This document shows, one piece after another, positions 35,501-45,759 of a DNA stretch of 64,000 bases. The stretch lies in assembly GCA_013397455.1 (NCBI GenBank), contig VYZB01000373.1, forward strand, positions 785,857 to 849,856, read 5' to 3'. The notes below the pieces were generated by a model that had not been told where the DNA came from, searched no databases, and saw only the letters and a program-made list of their open reading frames with translations. The DNA is from Crotophaga sulcirostris (Eukaryota; Chordata; Aves; Cuculiformes; Crotophagidae). The position numbers and the translations under genes were made by a program. Position 1 is the first letter of the stretch. Each line of letters starts with the position of its first letter.

Positions 35501-38500
35501 GTTCTCTCCGGACCTTTCACATAAAACTCCGCTTGTTCTCCTGCACGGGTTTGGAGGAGGTGTTGGACTGTGGGCCCTCAATTTTGAAGACCTCTGTGAG
35601 AACAGGACCATTCATGCTTTCGATCTCTTGGGATTTGGACATAGCAGTAGACCACACTTTGACACTGATGCTCGGGAAGCAGAAAACCAGTTTGTGGAAT
35701 CCATAGAAGAATGGAGAAAGGAGGTGGGGTTAGAAAAAATGATTTTACTTGGACACAACCTAGGTGGATTCTTGGCTGCTGCTTACTCATTAAAATACCC
35801 ATCAAGGTATGTGAAAATAAAGGAATGAAGGAATTAATTTTCTGTATTTGACTAGTGATATTAACACATATTTTATTTTATCAGACTCTTTATAGAGTAT
35901 CTTTAAGTAAATGAGTGTGCTGTTGTAAATAAACTTGATAATGAATTTTATGCCCAAAGCACTAATTCTGTTGTTTGTTTCCAGGTGAACAGAAATAAGT
36001 AGATATGATAAACATGCTTTTCTGTGTACTTTTCTGAACCTCTTTGTTTTTGTTCAGTACCTCCTTGCCATGTTACAAGGTGAAATTGCAAAGATCGTAT
36101 TTATGGGTGAACATTTAGTAACATCTCTGATTAAACGTAGGTTTGTGAGGGGAAAGCAGGTGTATTTCTGCCAAACTTCCCATTATTACAGATAACAGTG
36201 AAACTTTTGAATGCAATTACCCTAGGTAATTTATGCCTGCATGCTAGCACTTGGCCTGGTGCCAGCATGATGATGTAAAAATGATTTTAGTGACTTTTTG
36301 ATTTAAACTGTCTGTATGCCACTTCATATTTCTTCTTTGCAAAACAACTCAACTGCAGCAGTCTTGTAACTGTACTTAATCGGCTTTTTCTGCACCACAT
36401 TGTGGACACAGTTAATCCATTTTTTACCCTTAAACTAATTATTTGTCTCTTTTTTTGACATATTCTGTTTATATAGTCCCTGGTGAGTTGAGGTCATTCT
36501 GTATCAAAAAAAGTACATTGCTTTTGTTTAGATATACATAGTGGACTTCTGTGAAAAACTGTGAATATAAGTTTAGCTTTCCGCATCGTATGACAGATTC
36601 TGTGTTATACAAAAGATCTTATTCTTTTATATTCACATCAATTTATACCATATACTTTTCTTTATCTCTCATTTGGAGATTTTGAAATAAATTCGTATGT
36701 AATTTTTTCCTAGAATGCTTTGCCTCTTCTCAGGTTGAGAACAGCTGGAAACGATGTGTGAAAGTAGGCATGTGTCTAAATCCAGAATTGCAGTACTCAG
36801 CTCTAAGGATGTAAATCTGTTATCCTTTTGGGCATAAAGCAACTTCTAGTTAATTGGAGTTAATTTCTTGTAGGGACCACTTAGAAGTTCCTAACCCCTT
36901 CTTCTGAAGTATCTGTAAGTGCCACTATCCCATCCCTGCGGGGTGAGATATTGTTTCCACCCCCTGCTGACTTACATCAAAAGTGACACTTCATGTTTTC
37001 GGGACTCACTGTGCTTAAGTTGGGGTTAATTAATCTAGATGTGTTTTAGTTAGTGCTCTCTTACTAGAGTTTCCCTGAAATTAAAGTAACAACATCAAAT
37101 TGGCGAATTGACTGATGGGATCTTAAGACAGCATTGAATCAAGTGATAAATATAGCACAGCTTTCAGTCAGATTATCTAACAATGCATTAGAGGCTTAAG
37201 GGATTCTGGATACACATTGTTAGGAAAGTAAATCTGTATCTCCAAGCTTAGATGATCCATTAATTTACTACGTTGTACCAAAGTCGTTCATTGCACAACT
37301 GAGGCTACCAATGCAAAAAGTTTCCCATTTACAATATTCCCAGGTAGTGCTGGGTCATGATTTGCAAATACTGCATCTTCTAGACTATTACTTTTTGAAT
37401 TATTTTCATGGTCAACTTCCTATTGTCCTGGGTTATGTTTTAGGCTTAATTACCAAAAGGAGAAATACCAAATAGGCAGGAAAGCATTAAGAAAGGAAAC
37501 ATGAAAAAAAACTTACTCTATTTTTATTCCTGTGTTTGCTGTGTTATATTTAATGCCATAGTTAGTGCACAGAACATGTGGCTGTCTTGAACAGCTCCTC
37601 ACTGCTTGCAGTTCTTAGTCCCTAATCTCTCCTGCTTGGTTTGTGTAGTTAAATGCTACCCAGTCCTCTCTTTCTGTTGGTGTTTGCCTCTGTGTGCAAA
37701 TGCGCTCATGGCTGAGCTGACAGCCAAGAAACATCTTTGTGAGCATAATCCTTTTCAACCCCTCATTTCAAGCACAGATTTTTGGTTTCCCAACTGATTA
37801 TAGTCCCGAAGTAGATTTTGGTATCACTTCTGACATCATTTTAGGCACTAAGAACTCTGCTGTGTTAAATATCTTATTTTTGAAAAGAAGGAAGTTATGA
37901 AGAAGAAAGTAAAGATGATGAAGCTTGCATGGAAAGTCACTTTAAATATGCAAAACTATCGTTAAAAGTTACTTCAGAAATCACCAGTGTGTAGAACAGT
38001 TAGAGTAGATGTTATGGGATTAAACAAAACTGGGCAATTCCAGTCTACCAAGATGAAATAGATTTTTTGCTTGAGGGGAACTTGCAGAATGAAGTGATTG
38101 ATGGCTGCATGTGCTAGAGGCTCCGATTGTGCTCTCTGTACTGGGATTCTTTTGAGTAATAATTTTATAAACTGTCTCTCTGATGTTTCTTTCATGACCT
38201 AGAAAACAATAGATTTAGAAAACATCTGCTAATTTTGCTCTGTTTCTGTCAGTTCAAATTTTAGTTTAATAGGATGGTTTTTCAGGTAAATTATATCTCT
38301 CCTTAGAACAGAGATCTTACATGAGTTGGAGAGGAAAGACTTCTAGCAACTTGACTTAAGTGAAACAGATGCAGTTATCTTTGTTTCTCTCAAACTGCTC
38401 CTTCAAGTAATATTGACTGAACATATAGATTAGGCTATTTTTAAAAATAGAAACAAGACTGGCCTTTTGCTTAAAGTGTGTGTGACAGTGGGTATCTATT

Positions 38501-41500
38501 CAATACCGAGTTTCTCTTTGTGACATGAGCTTCCAAGTTTCTGGTGTTCATATACATGATTAGTTGCAATTCAATCTCTCTCTAATTAGCAATCGAAAGC
38601 AAATCCATTGATGAATCACAAACTAGGTAATAAGCCACTGTGTTGGAAGTGACTAAAACAGGTTGCATAATCCACAGATAGCACGTTTCTGTTGTACTCA
38701 GTCAAAGAGAAATTAATGTACTCAACCTCTGAACCTTTTTTGCCAACAGGGTCAAACATCTTATCTTAGTGGAGCCATGGGGTTTTCCGGAGAGGCCTGA
38801 CAATGCTGATCTTGAAAGACCAATTCCAATCTGGATCAAAGCACTAGGAGCTATATTGAGTCCATTCAATCCATTAGCTGGGCTGAGGATAGCAGGACCC
38901 TTTGGTGAGTTTTAGCTGCTCTTAAATACCATTTCTGTTTTCACTGAACCATAAATATGGGGCAGATGCCCCATTAAGATAAACTTTGTTGCAAGCCCAT
39001 ATCATCCACAGAGAAAATAGCTGGAGTAGAAAGTGGGAGGGATTGAGGAAAGATAAATTCATTAGGATAAGAGGGTGAGCTCTTTCTATTGGAAATACTA
39101 GTGTGATAGTTTATAGCAGGCTACACTATGTTATTGTAGGCTACATTTATAGTGAGTCAGATTATGTGGACATCTGTTGGGGAAGCCTGACAAAGAGGCA
39201 TGAATGTGAAAAGGTTTTTTTGTTGTTGCCTCTGGTCACAGGCTAGTTGGTTTCCCTTCCAACTGCAGTTTGATGGACAAACAGGATTTCCAAATTTGGT
39301 TAACATTAGAAGACAGTCTCTCATATAATCATTTGTCTTTGGCCTGAGTTTAGAGAAGTTAAATGGAAACTAGGTTCTTCTCATTAGCCATTTTCTTATT
39401 ACTCTAGAAAATTTTGTGTCTTGTTCATGTCCTGCACTACAGTGACAGCCTGTCCTTCTTATTTCTACATTTCCTCAATAGCACTTATGAGATGTTAGAT
39501 AATCTGTATATACCCTAATACTAGGACTAGATAAGGCTGACCAAAAATACTACAGTTATAGTTTATGTGGGGAGTGGGGAGAAGAGTGTGATCAAATCTT
39601 GAGTTCATCATATGCATTCATTTTAGAGGGAAAAGAGGTTATCTGTCAATTACACTCAGTACTACAGGAATATCTGCTGGTGAGGCTTGGAAAAAGGTAT
39701 CGTTCAGGCCCCTGACAATTTACAATTAAGTCCCATTTTCATCATTTTTAGTATTCAGTCTGAAGATAAACTAGTGACATTTCTAGGCTTTGTTTATGTT
39801 TAAACCACATCTGTTTCCTGAATCTCTTTCTATAGAACGCATATATATTTTAATATGCTGATCTACTTGATTGTTTTGGGGAGTGTGACAAAATTTGCTC
39901 TTCAGTCAAGCAACATGTTTTATACAAACAGATTTTTTAAAGTGCTAATTCGGTTAACAAAACAACCTGAAGCATATGGAGTGATAAGCACTGATTTAAT
40001 GCCTTTTGTGCAATAACAAATGTATGCATGAATGAATACATGTGGAAGAGTTCAAAACTGAAGTCGTTTCCCTTAGCAAGTAAGTGCAGTCAAAACTATG
40101 CTGCAGAAGGAGACCAAGCCATGGCAAGTCATCCCCAACCTACCCTCACTTACAGGTTGCTGTGGAGGACAGTGCTATTCAAACCTTTTCATCCATTTCT
40201 CACTCCACATGTTTAAAAAGTTTTCTGTCATCAACTTAACGTGCAGTTCTTGACAGGTGAAACGTAGTTCTTAGAGAAGGGTAAGTTTAAACACTGTGCT
40301 GTGAGTAGGGATCAAACCCAACCTGATGAAGCCACTGGACCAAACCCAGGTTTCCTTCAATGTGCGCATGTACCTAAGCTGCTGGGTAGGAGCAGCTGTC
40401 TGATACTCGCTATAAAGCAAATTACTCTTGTTCAAAGATATGAGTTAGGCACTTAAACATGAGTCAGCTTCTCTGGAATATCACGATGGTATCAAATGGA
40501 TATTTAATCAGACCTGCAGGCAGATACTTAAACCTGGAAGAGATCAAGAGAGATCTTTTTCTTTGAGTGGTTTCCAGTTCATTTGCATGTTTCCCGTCAC
40601 TTAACTGTAACAGTCACCGAGGAAGCTCACAGTATAGGAGTTTCGGTGCATAGTTTGGATTTGTGAATTCCATTCCTGGAGTTGAGTGGCTAAAAATTCC
40701 TCAGGACAACAGTAACGTCACTGTGATTACACCCTTTTTGTGGAACTCAGTCTACTATTTCTTTTAACATTTCCATAGACACTGTGGAAGAACATCAGCC
40801 AGACAAACGGGAGTGTCTTCAGTAAACATTTTGAGAATGAACCAGTGTGATTTTATTCCAAGCTGTGTTCTAAGGTTCCTTGACACCTTGTTTCATTCTA
40901 CTCTGTAAATTACTGGGGAAAGAGAACAGTTTTACTATTGAACCCACAGACAAAACATTTCTTATCAAAACGGAGAGTAAATTCTTGGTAACTTTCAGTC
41001 CTCTACTTATTTGAAATGAGGATGCTGTAGCCTCTATGCTGCTAGCAGGGGAAGACACGGATTTAGTTTCTCTATTCCAGATACTCTTATTCCAAGCCAG
41101 CTGTGTCATTTGTGTTCAAAAAAAACCCCAACAGAGAGAAGACAGAAGTCCAGCCATTGAACTCACTATAGAGCAAATACAAGCAGCAGAGCAAATTGCA
41201 GAATGTTTGCAAAATCTTCATCACTTCAGGACTTAAATCACTGTTTCATAAGGGAATTATTTCCTCTTGCGCTGTTAATTTTCTAAACTGATTTAAAGCA
41301 TGCACAAGGGCATGTTGCAATAGTCTAATCTCAAGGTTACAAAAACATAGATCACTGTGACAAGGTGTACATAAGTAGTACCAGCCTTTGACCAGGGACA
41401 GGTGGGAAAAAGTGACATCATTTTAATTGCACAGATTAACAACAGCATTTTCAGTTCATAAACCTAAGTGGTAAACTGTGAGCCTATCTCTTCAGGGATG

Positions 41501-44500
41501 AATAATATTCTTATCCTAAAGTAGCCTTTGGTTAGGCTTTTGTCCCAAAGGTCAGCCTGGTCAACTAGAAGAGATTTCTTCCTTAAAGAAGTGATTCCCA
41601 ATAGAAGCTTAAGTTTAGAAAGCCTGAACTGGGACCTGAAGGGACCTACTTCTCTACTGTTGGCTCTTTAAGGCAGCATGGGGACAATAGCTTTTCTAGG
41701 TTAAGTCTCTTACTTTATACCAGTTCTTCCGTGTTACACTCATGTCAGGATTCCTACACCTGTTTCTCAACATAAACTTCTGTTCTTTCCACTAAACGCT
41801 AGGTAGATTAACTAGCTTCAGAAAACTGTTGTGTAAAAGGAGAGCACACACTTATATCTAAGGAAAAAAAACAACCCAACTTTATTAAAAGTGCCTTCTG
41901 GTTCTGAAAGGTGGGATGCTTTTTGCCCACTGAGTGCTGTCAGAGCAAGGAGAAAGACAGTGTTGATATCATGTGAGACTAAACTGATAGCAAAAAGGTA
42001 CTCTGCTTAGCCCTTTTGCTGATCCCCTGTGCATGTTTCTTCTATTTCTGCAGTGGCCTTTCTCAAACATTCCCCATATGTATTCAGCAGGGGTTGAATT
42101 GCCTCTCTGCTGATGCAGCATAAAATCCTTTAGAGTATTTATGTTTCATTCCTGTTTGGTGGAATGCCATCATTTTTCCTAAGACAAGCAAGTGTTGAAA
42201 CAAATCATCGGTTTAGAAGTCATCAAGCTGAGCCACGAGTTTTAAGGGAACATATCTGGAAGGTTATGAGGAAAAGTGTTAGGCAGTCTGATGAAGTTGT
42301 CTAAATGAATTCCTCCTTTAATAGTGTTTTCTGCTTTAACAGGATTAAGCCTTGTTCAGCGTTTAAGACCAGATTTCAAGCGAAAATATTCATCAATGTT
42401 TGATGATAACACTGTGGCCGAATATATTTATCACTGCAACGTACAGTCACCCAGGTGAGTATGAGTGATCCAGTGTATTTTCTGAAGTCTTTAATTTACT
42501 GGGTGCTTGTTACTCCCTCCAATGGCAATGGCAACAGTGCATGCCTTTTTTTAAAATTGTAACGTTGTATTTCTTGAAGGAAAAAATAGCATTGCACTTT
42601 TTCTGAATTCCAGAAATGGAAAAATATAAAAGCTACCCTAGTTCTATATTTCTTCTATACTGCCTGTGTGTTAATTATGAGACAGCTTGAACAGTATTTT
42701 TTAATAGAAAAGTGTTACAGTGATTAACTTTGTAAAGAATGTCTTAAAAACCTTAAATTAAGGCATTTAATTCTTGTAAGTGTTATCACTCAGTTCTGTA
42801 AAACCACAGGCTCTTTCTGTTGAAAATTACATGCAAACCTTGAAAACGTAATAATAAAAAACTTAATAAAAATTAATTTCTTAATAGTAAAACCCAGCCT
42901 CATGTACTATTGCATTCTGTGTTAGCAAAAGGCACAATTTAGAGAAAAGGCAGATCCAATGGAAATTTAATTGTCTTTACTCTTTTGAATGACTTGAAGT
43001 GGTGAAACAGCTTTCAAGAACATGACTATTCCTTACGGATGGGCAAAAAGACCAATGCTGCAACGGATTCCACAAATGGATCCAAACATTCCTATCACTG
43101 TGGTGTATGGAGCACGTTCATGTATAGATGGCAATTCTGGCAGCACTATCCAGTCTCTGAGACCAAATTCATACGTGAAAACAATAGTAAGTTGACTTTT
43201 AAAGCGGTTGTTTGTTTATTGCATGGATTTGTTTAGATCATATCTGTGTTTTTATACCAACTGTGGAAAGCCTGGCCCTTTGATTTAAAGCCCAGGGTGA
43301 TAACTTCTGATTTCTGTAATGGAGAGAGAACAAGCATTAAATCAGAGAAAACCAAACAAAAGAGTATTGAGTTCCCAGAGTAAAAAGGAAGCTTATTGTA
43401 GCACTAGAAGCTGAAGTAGATCTTTGAGCCAGGTCGTTCTTCAGCTTTAGAAAATATTTTGGTCTACACTGTGCTAACACAAGTAGTTTTTGTGGTCACT
43501 GGTAAGTATCTGGGGTTTTGTCTTCTTTTTCTAAATCACAGCAATCCTAGTATCTGCATACATATATGGCATAGTGGGGAGGCTCCCATTATCTGTTCTA
43601 ATCTGTCTGTATATAATGAATGTATATAGAATGGTTTGGGTTGGAAGGGACCTTAAAGATGATCTAGTTCCAACTCTCTTGCCATGGGCAGGGATACCTT
43701 CTACTAGGTCAGGTTGCTCATAGCCTCATCCAACCGGATTTTGAACACCTCCAGGGATGGAGCATCCACTGCTTCTGTACTCTACTACAGTGTAATGCTT
43801 TTGTTTCTCTGGTAAGAGAGTGGTTAGTACCTGAAGCTCAGGTTCTTTTAAGCATCTTTCCTTAAGTAATTAAAAAAATACTTAGTGTTGTCTTCTTAGC
43901 TGACACATTCCTGTTGAGCAGTTTGGCATTGTCATTTAAAATGTGTGTGCTTGCAGCTTGATGCGAATGTGTACACTGCATTTTTTGTTGATTTCTTTAA
44001 AAAAAAAACTAATTTGAAAGTATTCTTCACGCATTGTCACATGCGTCAGCTGTGATAGTTGAATATGCATATATGTTACAAAGCTGTGAGGTGATAAAAT
44101 ATTGGAATGCACCAGCTGTCTTCTTACTGGTGTCTAGATCTATCTGGACAGAAGTGTACAATATGTGATGTCAATAGTATACTACAACAAGTCATTCAAA
44201 TAAAATTCTATAAACTTGATCTAGCTGGCATTAGAGCTGGAACTCAGAGAAAAGACATTGTTATTGAACTGTTTACGTGTGTTAGAGAGCACAAATATGT
44301 TTCATAAATGTTGACATACAGACTGAAAGTGTCGCTTAAGTGCTTCACCAGAGAGAAAGCTGTAATAAAAAGTCACTGTTAAAAAGTGTACTATAGATTG
44401 CTAGGATAAACATATACCATTCAGGCAGGTTTTTCCAGTCTGGTCAATGGCTTTTAGAAGGAACTGTGGAAAACTTTATTATATTCCACATCAAAATTTT

Positions 44501-45759
44501 GTAAATCTTAATACAGATTCTAAAAGATAAATTGGGGTGGTAAAAATCATAGGGGCATTCAAAAAAACATAGAAGGGAGAGGGTTCTCATGAGACTGAGA
44601 CGTGGGCTGGCAGTGCCATCCTTGGTAAAATGCACAGAGGTTCTGGACTTTTATTTTGTGTGTTTATTTCTAGTTAATTTTTATTTTGAGTGTGTAGATT
44701 TTTTTAACACAATTACATACTTTTATGTGCTTTAGTTAGGATTTAAGAGGGGAGTGTCTGAAAGGAGGGAGGGAGAAATAGATTTAAATACAAATTAGTC
44801 TTGGGCTGATTATAAAATGGAAAGAAAATAGGTCAGGTACCGTTGCTGTACACTGTGCTGTTGGCTTGCTTCGTACCAGTTTTGACATAGAATGATAAAT
44901 TATAGAAATAGAGTAACCGCCCTGTGTGTGGTTACTTAAGCCATTAATTTTGTTATATAGGTGCTGTGAAATAATCTAGGTCACAAACGTGAGGTTCTCC
45001 CCATGTACTGCGTCATCTGGATTTTTATGTGTCCTTGCTTAACGTAGGAGCCGTTAATTTGCAGGGTTGAAATTTGCTTCCATAAGTCTAGGAAACCTCC
45101 AGCAATTGAAGCTTCCAAGTTTCTAATAATTTATCCTAGCACCTTCTTTAGTCTCTTCATATTGTTTTTATAATAAGAGAATATAAACTATTTGATGCTT
45201 TCTCTAATGCAAACACTTACAGAACTAAAGTGTGACCTGGTAGTGCTGTTTGGGTGGAGAAGGAAGGGGACGAAGATGAATCAGAAGTTTGATATGTAAA
45301 GCATGTTCTTCTAAGTTTGTTTTGCAGAGACTTGTGTGTGCTTGAATGGTGTTTTTTGTTTAACAAGATGTGCAGTTAAATAAACAGTAGTTCCACCCTC
45401 TCTTCCTATGTAGCAAAGTTCCTTCAACAGGTGAAATGAGCTTTTGGTTATGTTGACAGCCCTTCTTAGGCTATATGATACCACATCCTGGCCACAGCCA
45501 TGCTGAATGGGTGCAAGAAATCAGTCCCAGTTATGATGTTTTCTTTTCAACTAATAACATATCAAGTAGGCAATATGTAAAAGTCAGGTTCTTCATATGT
45601 CCCAGTATTTATTTATTTGTTTATTACATGCTTGCGATTTTGATGCATTTCTTCACCTTTATCCTCTAGGCTATCCTTGGCGCGGGCCATTACGTGTACG
45701 CCGATCAACCTGAAGACTTCAACCAGAAAGTGAAAGATATCTGTGATTCTGTGGACTGA
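17509..45759 (+). CDS. ABHD5: ABHD5 (CGI-58), lipid-droplet ATGL co-activator, 7 exons
   Basis: ABHD5 binds lipid droplets and activates the triglyceride lipase PNPLA2/ATGL; perilipins hold it back until PKA signalling. Seven exons with GT/AG junctions join in frame to 343 residues, against 349 in human and 351 in mouse as I recall. Visible landmarks: W13, W17 and W21 (lipid-droplet anchor); HGFGGG at 76-81 (oxyanion-type loop); GHNLGG at 145-150, where N147 replaces the nucleophile serine so no lipase triad forms; RKYSS at 228-232, with S231 matching the known PKA site; R291 and G320, matching residues needed to activate ATGL; and HYVYAD at 321-326 (HX4D). The start at 17509 has an excellent Kozak context (GCCGCCATGG), but an in-frame ATG at 17437 could add 24 residues. 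Intron 1 is about 17.5 kb; the rest are 0.28-3.4 kb. The frame has no break. Confidence 0.97.
17797..18162 (+). repeat. GC-rich 36-bp minisatellite in ABHD5 intron 1
   Basis: About ten tandem units of roughly 32-37 bp, each of the form TCGGGTCCCCCCGGGGGGC followed by TCTGGGTGTGCGTGTGT. Each unit carries a C6G6-type palindrome. Variants include GTCGCCCCGGGGGGG and shorter units that lack one GCGTGT. The pair of unit types 4-5 recurs as 7-8, a hint of higher-order duplication. Because the unit is close to a multiple of three and has no stops, it creates long spurious open frames on both strands across 17.2-18.6 kb. Confidence 0.95.
18266..18540 (+). repeat. CA-rich 55-60-bp minisatellite, alternating units
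   Basis: Five units of about 55-60 bp in which a TGCCTGTATGGACACAC type (A) alternates with a TACCTGTGTGTGCACAC type (B), in the order A-B-A-B-A. Each contains CTGTCTGCTTTGCTGCTGTAA-like wording and a CCACATC junction. The pattern implies expansion of an A-B dimer of about 115 bp. Confidence 0.9.
18734..19051 (-). mobile_element. CR1 LINE fragment, reverse orientation
   Basis: The reverse complement of the CR1 3' region, with the tail complement (CACAGAATCACACAG) at 18734. It contains GGATCATCCAGTCCAACTCC and GTGAAGAATCTTTTCCTAATG and ends near 19051. It matches the same subfamily as 16554-17174, giving an inverted pair around exon 1. Confidence 0.9.
19052..26160. other. ABHD5 intron 1, part 1
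   Basis: AT-rich intronic DNA with no supported exon or named repeat. Purine-rich runs occur at 24.1-24.5 kb. Open frames here are short and unremarkable. Confidence 0.5.
26163..26860 (+). mobile_element. CR1 LINE fragment in ABHD5 intron 1
   Basis: The longest CR1 piece in the window, about 700 bp. It starts in the reverse-transcriptase C-terminal region ([18 protein letters not shown] wording at 26190) and runs through [29 protein letters not shown] and the 3' region to an ATTCTATGATTCTA tail at 26843-26856. It is broken into at least two frames and is not functional. Confidence 0.92.
26861..33233. other. ABHD5 intron 1, part 2
   Basis: No supported exon. A 156-codon + strand frame (27574-28044) is the longest here. 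It is phenylalanine- and leucine-rich, matches nothing I know and lacks coding-like composition, so I do not call it a gene. Confidence 0.45.
33234..33295 (+). mobile_element. CR1 LINE 3' tail fragment
   Basis: Only the last 60 bp or so: GGGGGTTGGAACTAGATGATC, then CAGACCCAAACCATTCTATG and one tail unit. Confidence 0.85.
33296..35071. other. ABHD5 intron 1, part 3
   Basis: No supported exon or repeat. It ends in a T-rich tract and the exon 2 acceptor. Confidence 0.5.
35072..35157 (+). CDS. ABHD5: ABHD5 exon 2
   Basis: Encodes the tryptophan-rich lipid-droplet anchor ([14 protein letters not shown]) and [10 protein letters not shown]. The acceptor is GTTATAG|GTTAGG. A competing AG five bases downstream would break the frame. 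The donor is AAAAT|GTAAGT. Confidence 0.95.
35434..35806 (+). CDS. ABHD5: ABHD5 exon 3
   Basis: The largest exon at 373 nt. It encodes the first half of the alpha/beta-hydrolase fold, including [22 protein letters not shown] and the inactive nucleophile elbow GHNLGG, with asparagine codon AAC at 35757-35759. Acceptor CTTCAG|GT; donor CAAG|GTATGT. A methionine-started open frame running in from 35373 is intron read-through, not a real N-terminus. Confidence 0.97.
35807..38749. other. ABHD5 intron 3
   Basis: 2.9 kb, AT-rich, no recognisable repeat or exon. Confidence 0.6.
38750..38904 (+). CDS. ABHD5: ABHD5 exon 4
   Basis: Encodes the conserved [10 protein letters not shown] segment and [14 protein letters not shown] of the cap region. 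Acceptor CCAACAG|G; donor TTTG|GTGAGT. Confidence 0.97.
38905..42342. other. ABHD5 intron 4
   Basis: 3.4 kb, with no named repeat and no supported exon. Near 39110-39160 there is a short imperfect tandem word (AGGCTACA twice). Confidence 0.6.
42343..42454 (+). CDS. ABHD5: ABHD5 exon 5
   Basis: Encodes [19 protein letters not shown] and [11 protein letters not shown]. It contains the PKA-type site, basic residues followed by YS231S. Acceptor TTTAACAG|GA; donor CCCAG|GTGAGT. Confidence 0.97.
42455..42999. other. ABHD5 intron 5
   Basis: 0.55 kb, AT-rich, with nothing else visible. Confidence 0.6.
43000..43186 (+). CDS. ABHD5: ABHD5 exon 6
   Basis: Encodes [21 protein letters not shown], the GARSCIDG motif (R291 for ATGL activation; D295 in the acid-residue position) and [11 protein letters not shown]. 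The acceptor GACTTGAAG|T has purines close to the AG and looks weaker than the others. The donor is ATA|GTAAGT. Confidence 0.95.
43187..45669. other. ABHD5 intron 6
   Basis: 2.5 kb. Apart from the CR1 piece at 43627-43780 there is nothing recognisable. Confidence 0.6.
43627..43780 (-). mobile_element. CR1 LINE fragment in ABHD5 intron 6
   Basis: The reverse complement of a CR1 3' end: AGAATGGTTTGGGTTGGAAGG, then GCCATGGGCAGGGATACC, CTCATCCAACC and CCTCCAGGGATGGAGCATCC. It lies antisense to ABHD5. Confidence 0.92.
45670..45759 (+). CDS. ABHD5: ABHD5 exon 7 (coding part) and stop
   Basis: Encodes the last 29 residues, including [10 protein letters not shown] with G320 and H321, ending in ICDSVD and TGA at 45757-45759. 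Acceptor ATCCTCTAG|G. Confidence 0.97.
   Translation, partial: AILGAGHYVYADQPEDFNQKVKDICDSVD

Noticed and set aside
35373..35828. A 151-codon single-exon gene starting at 35373
   Set aside because: It is ABHD5 exon 3 read with flanking intron at both ends; the splice sites at 35433/35434 and 35806/35807 and the homology limits fit the exon exactly.
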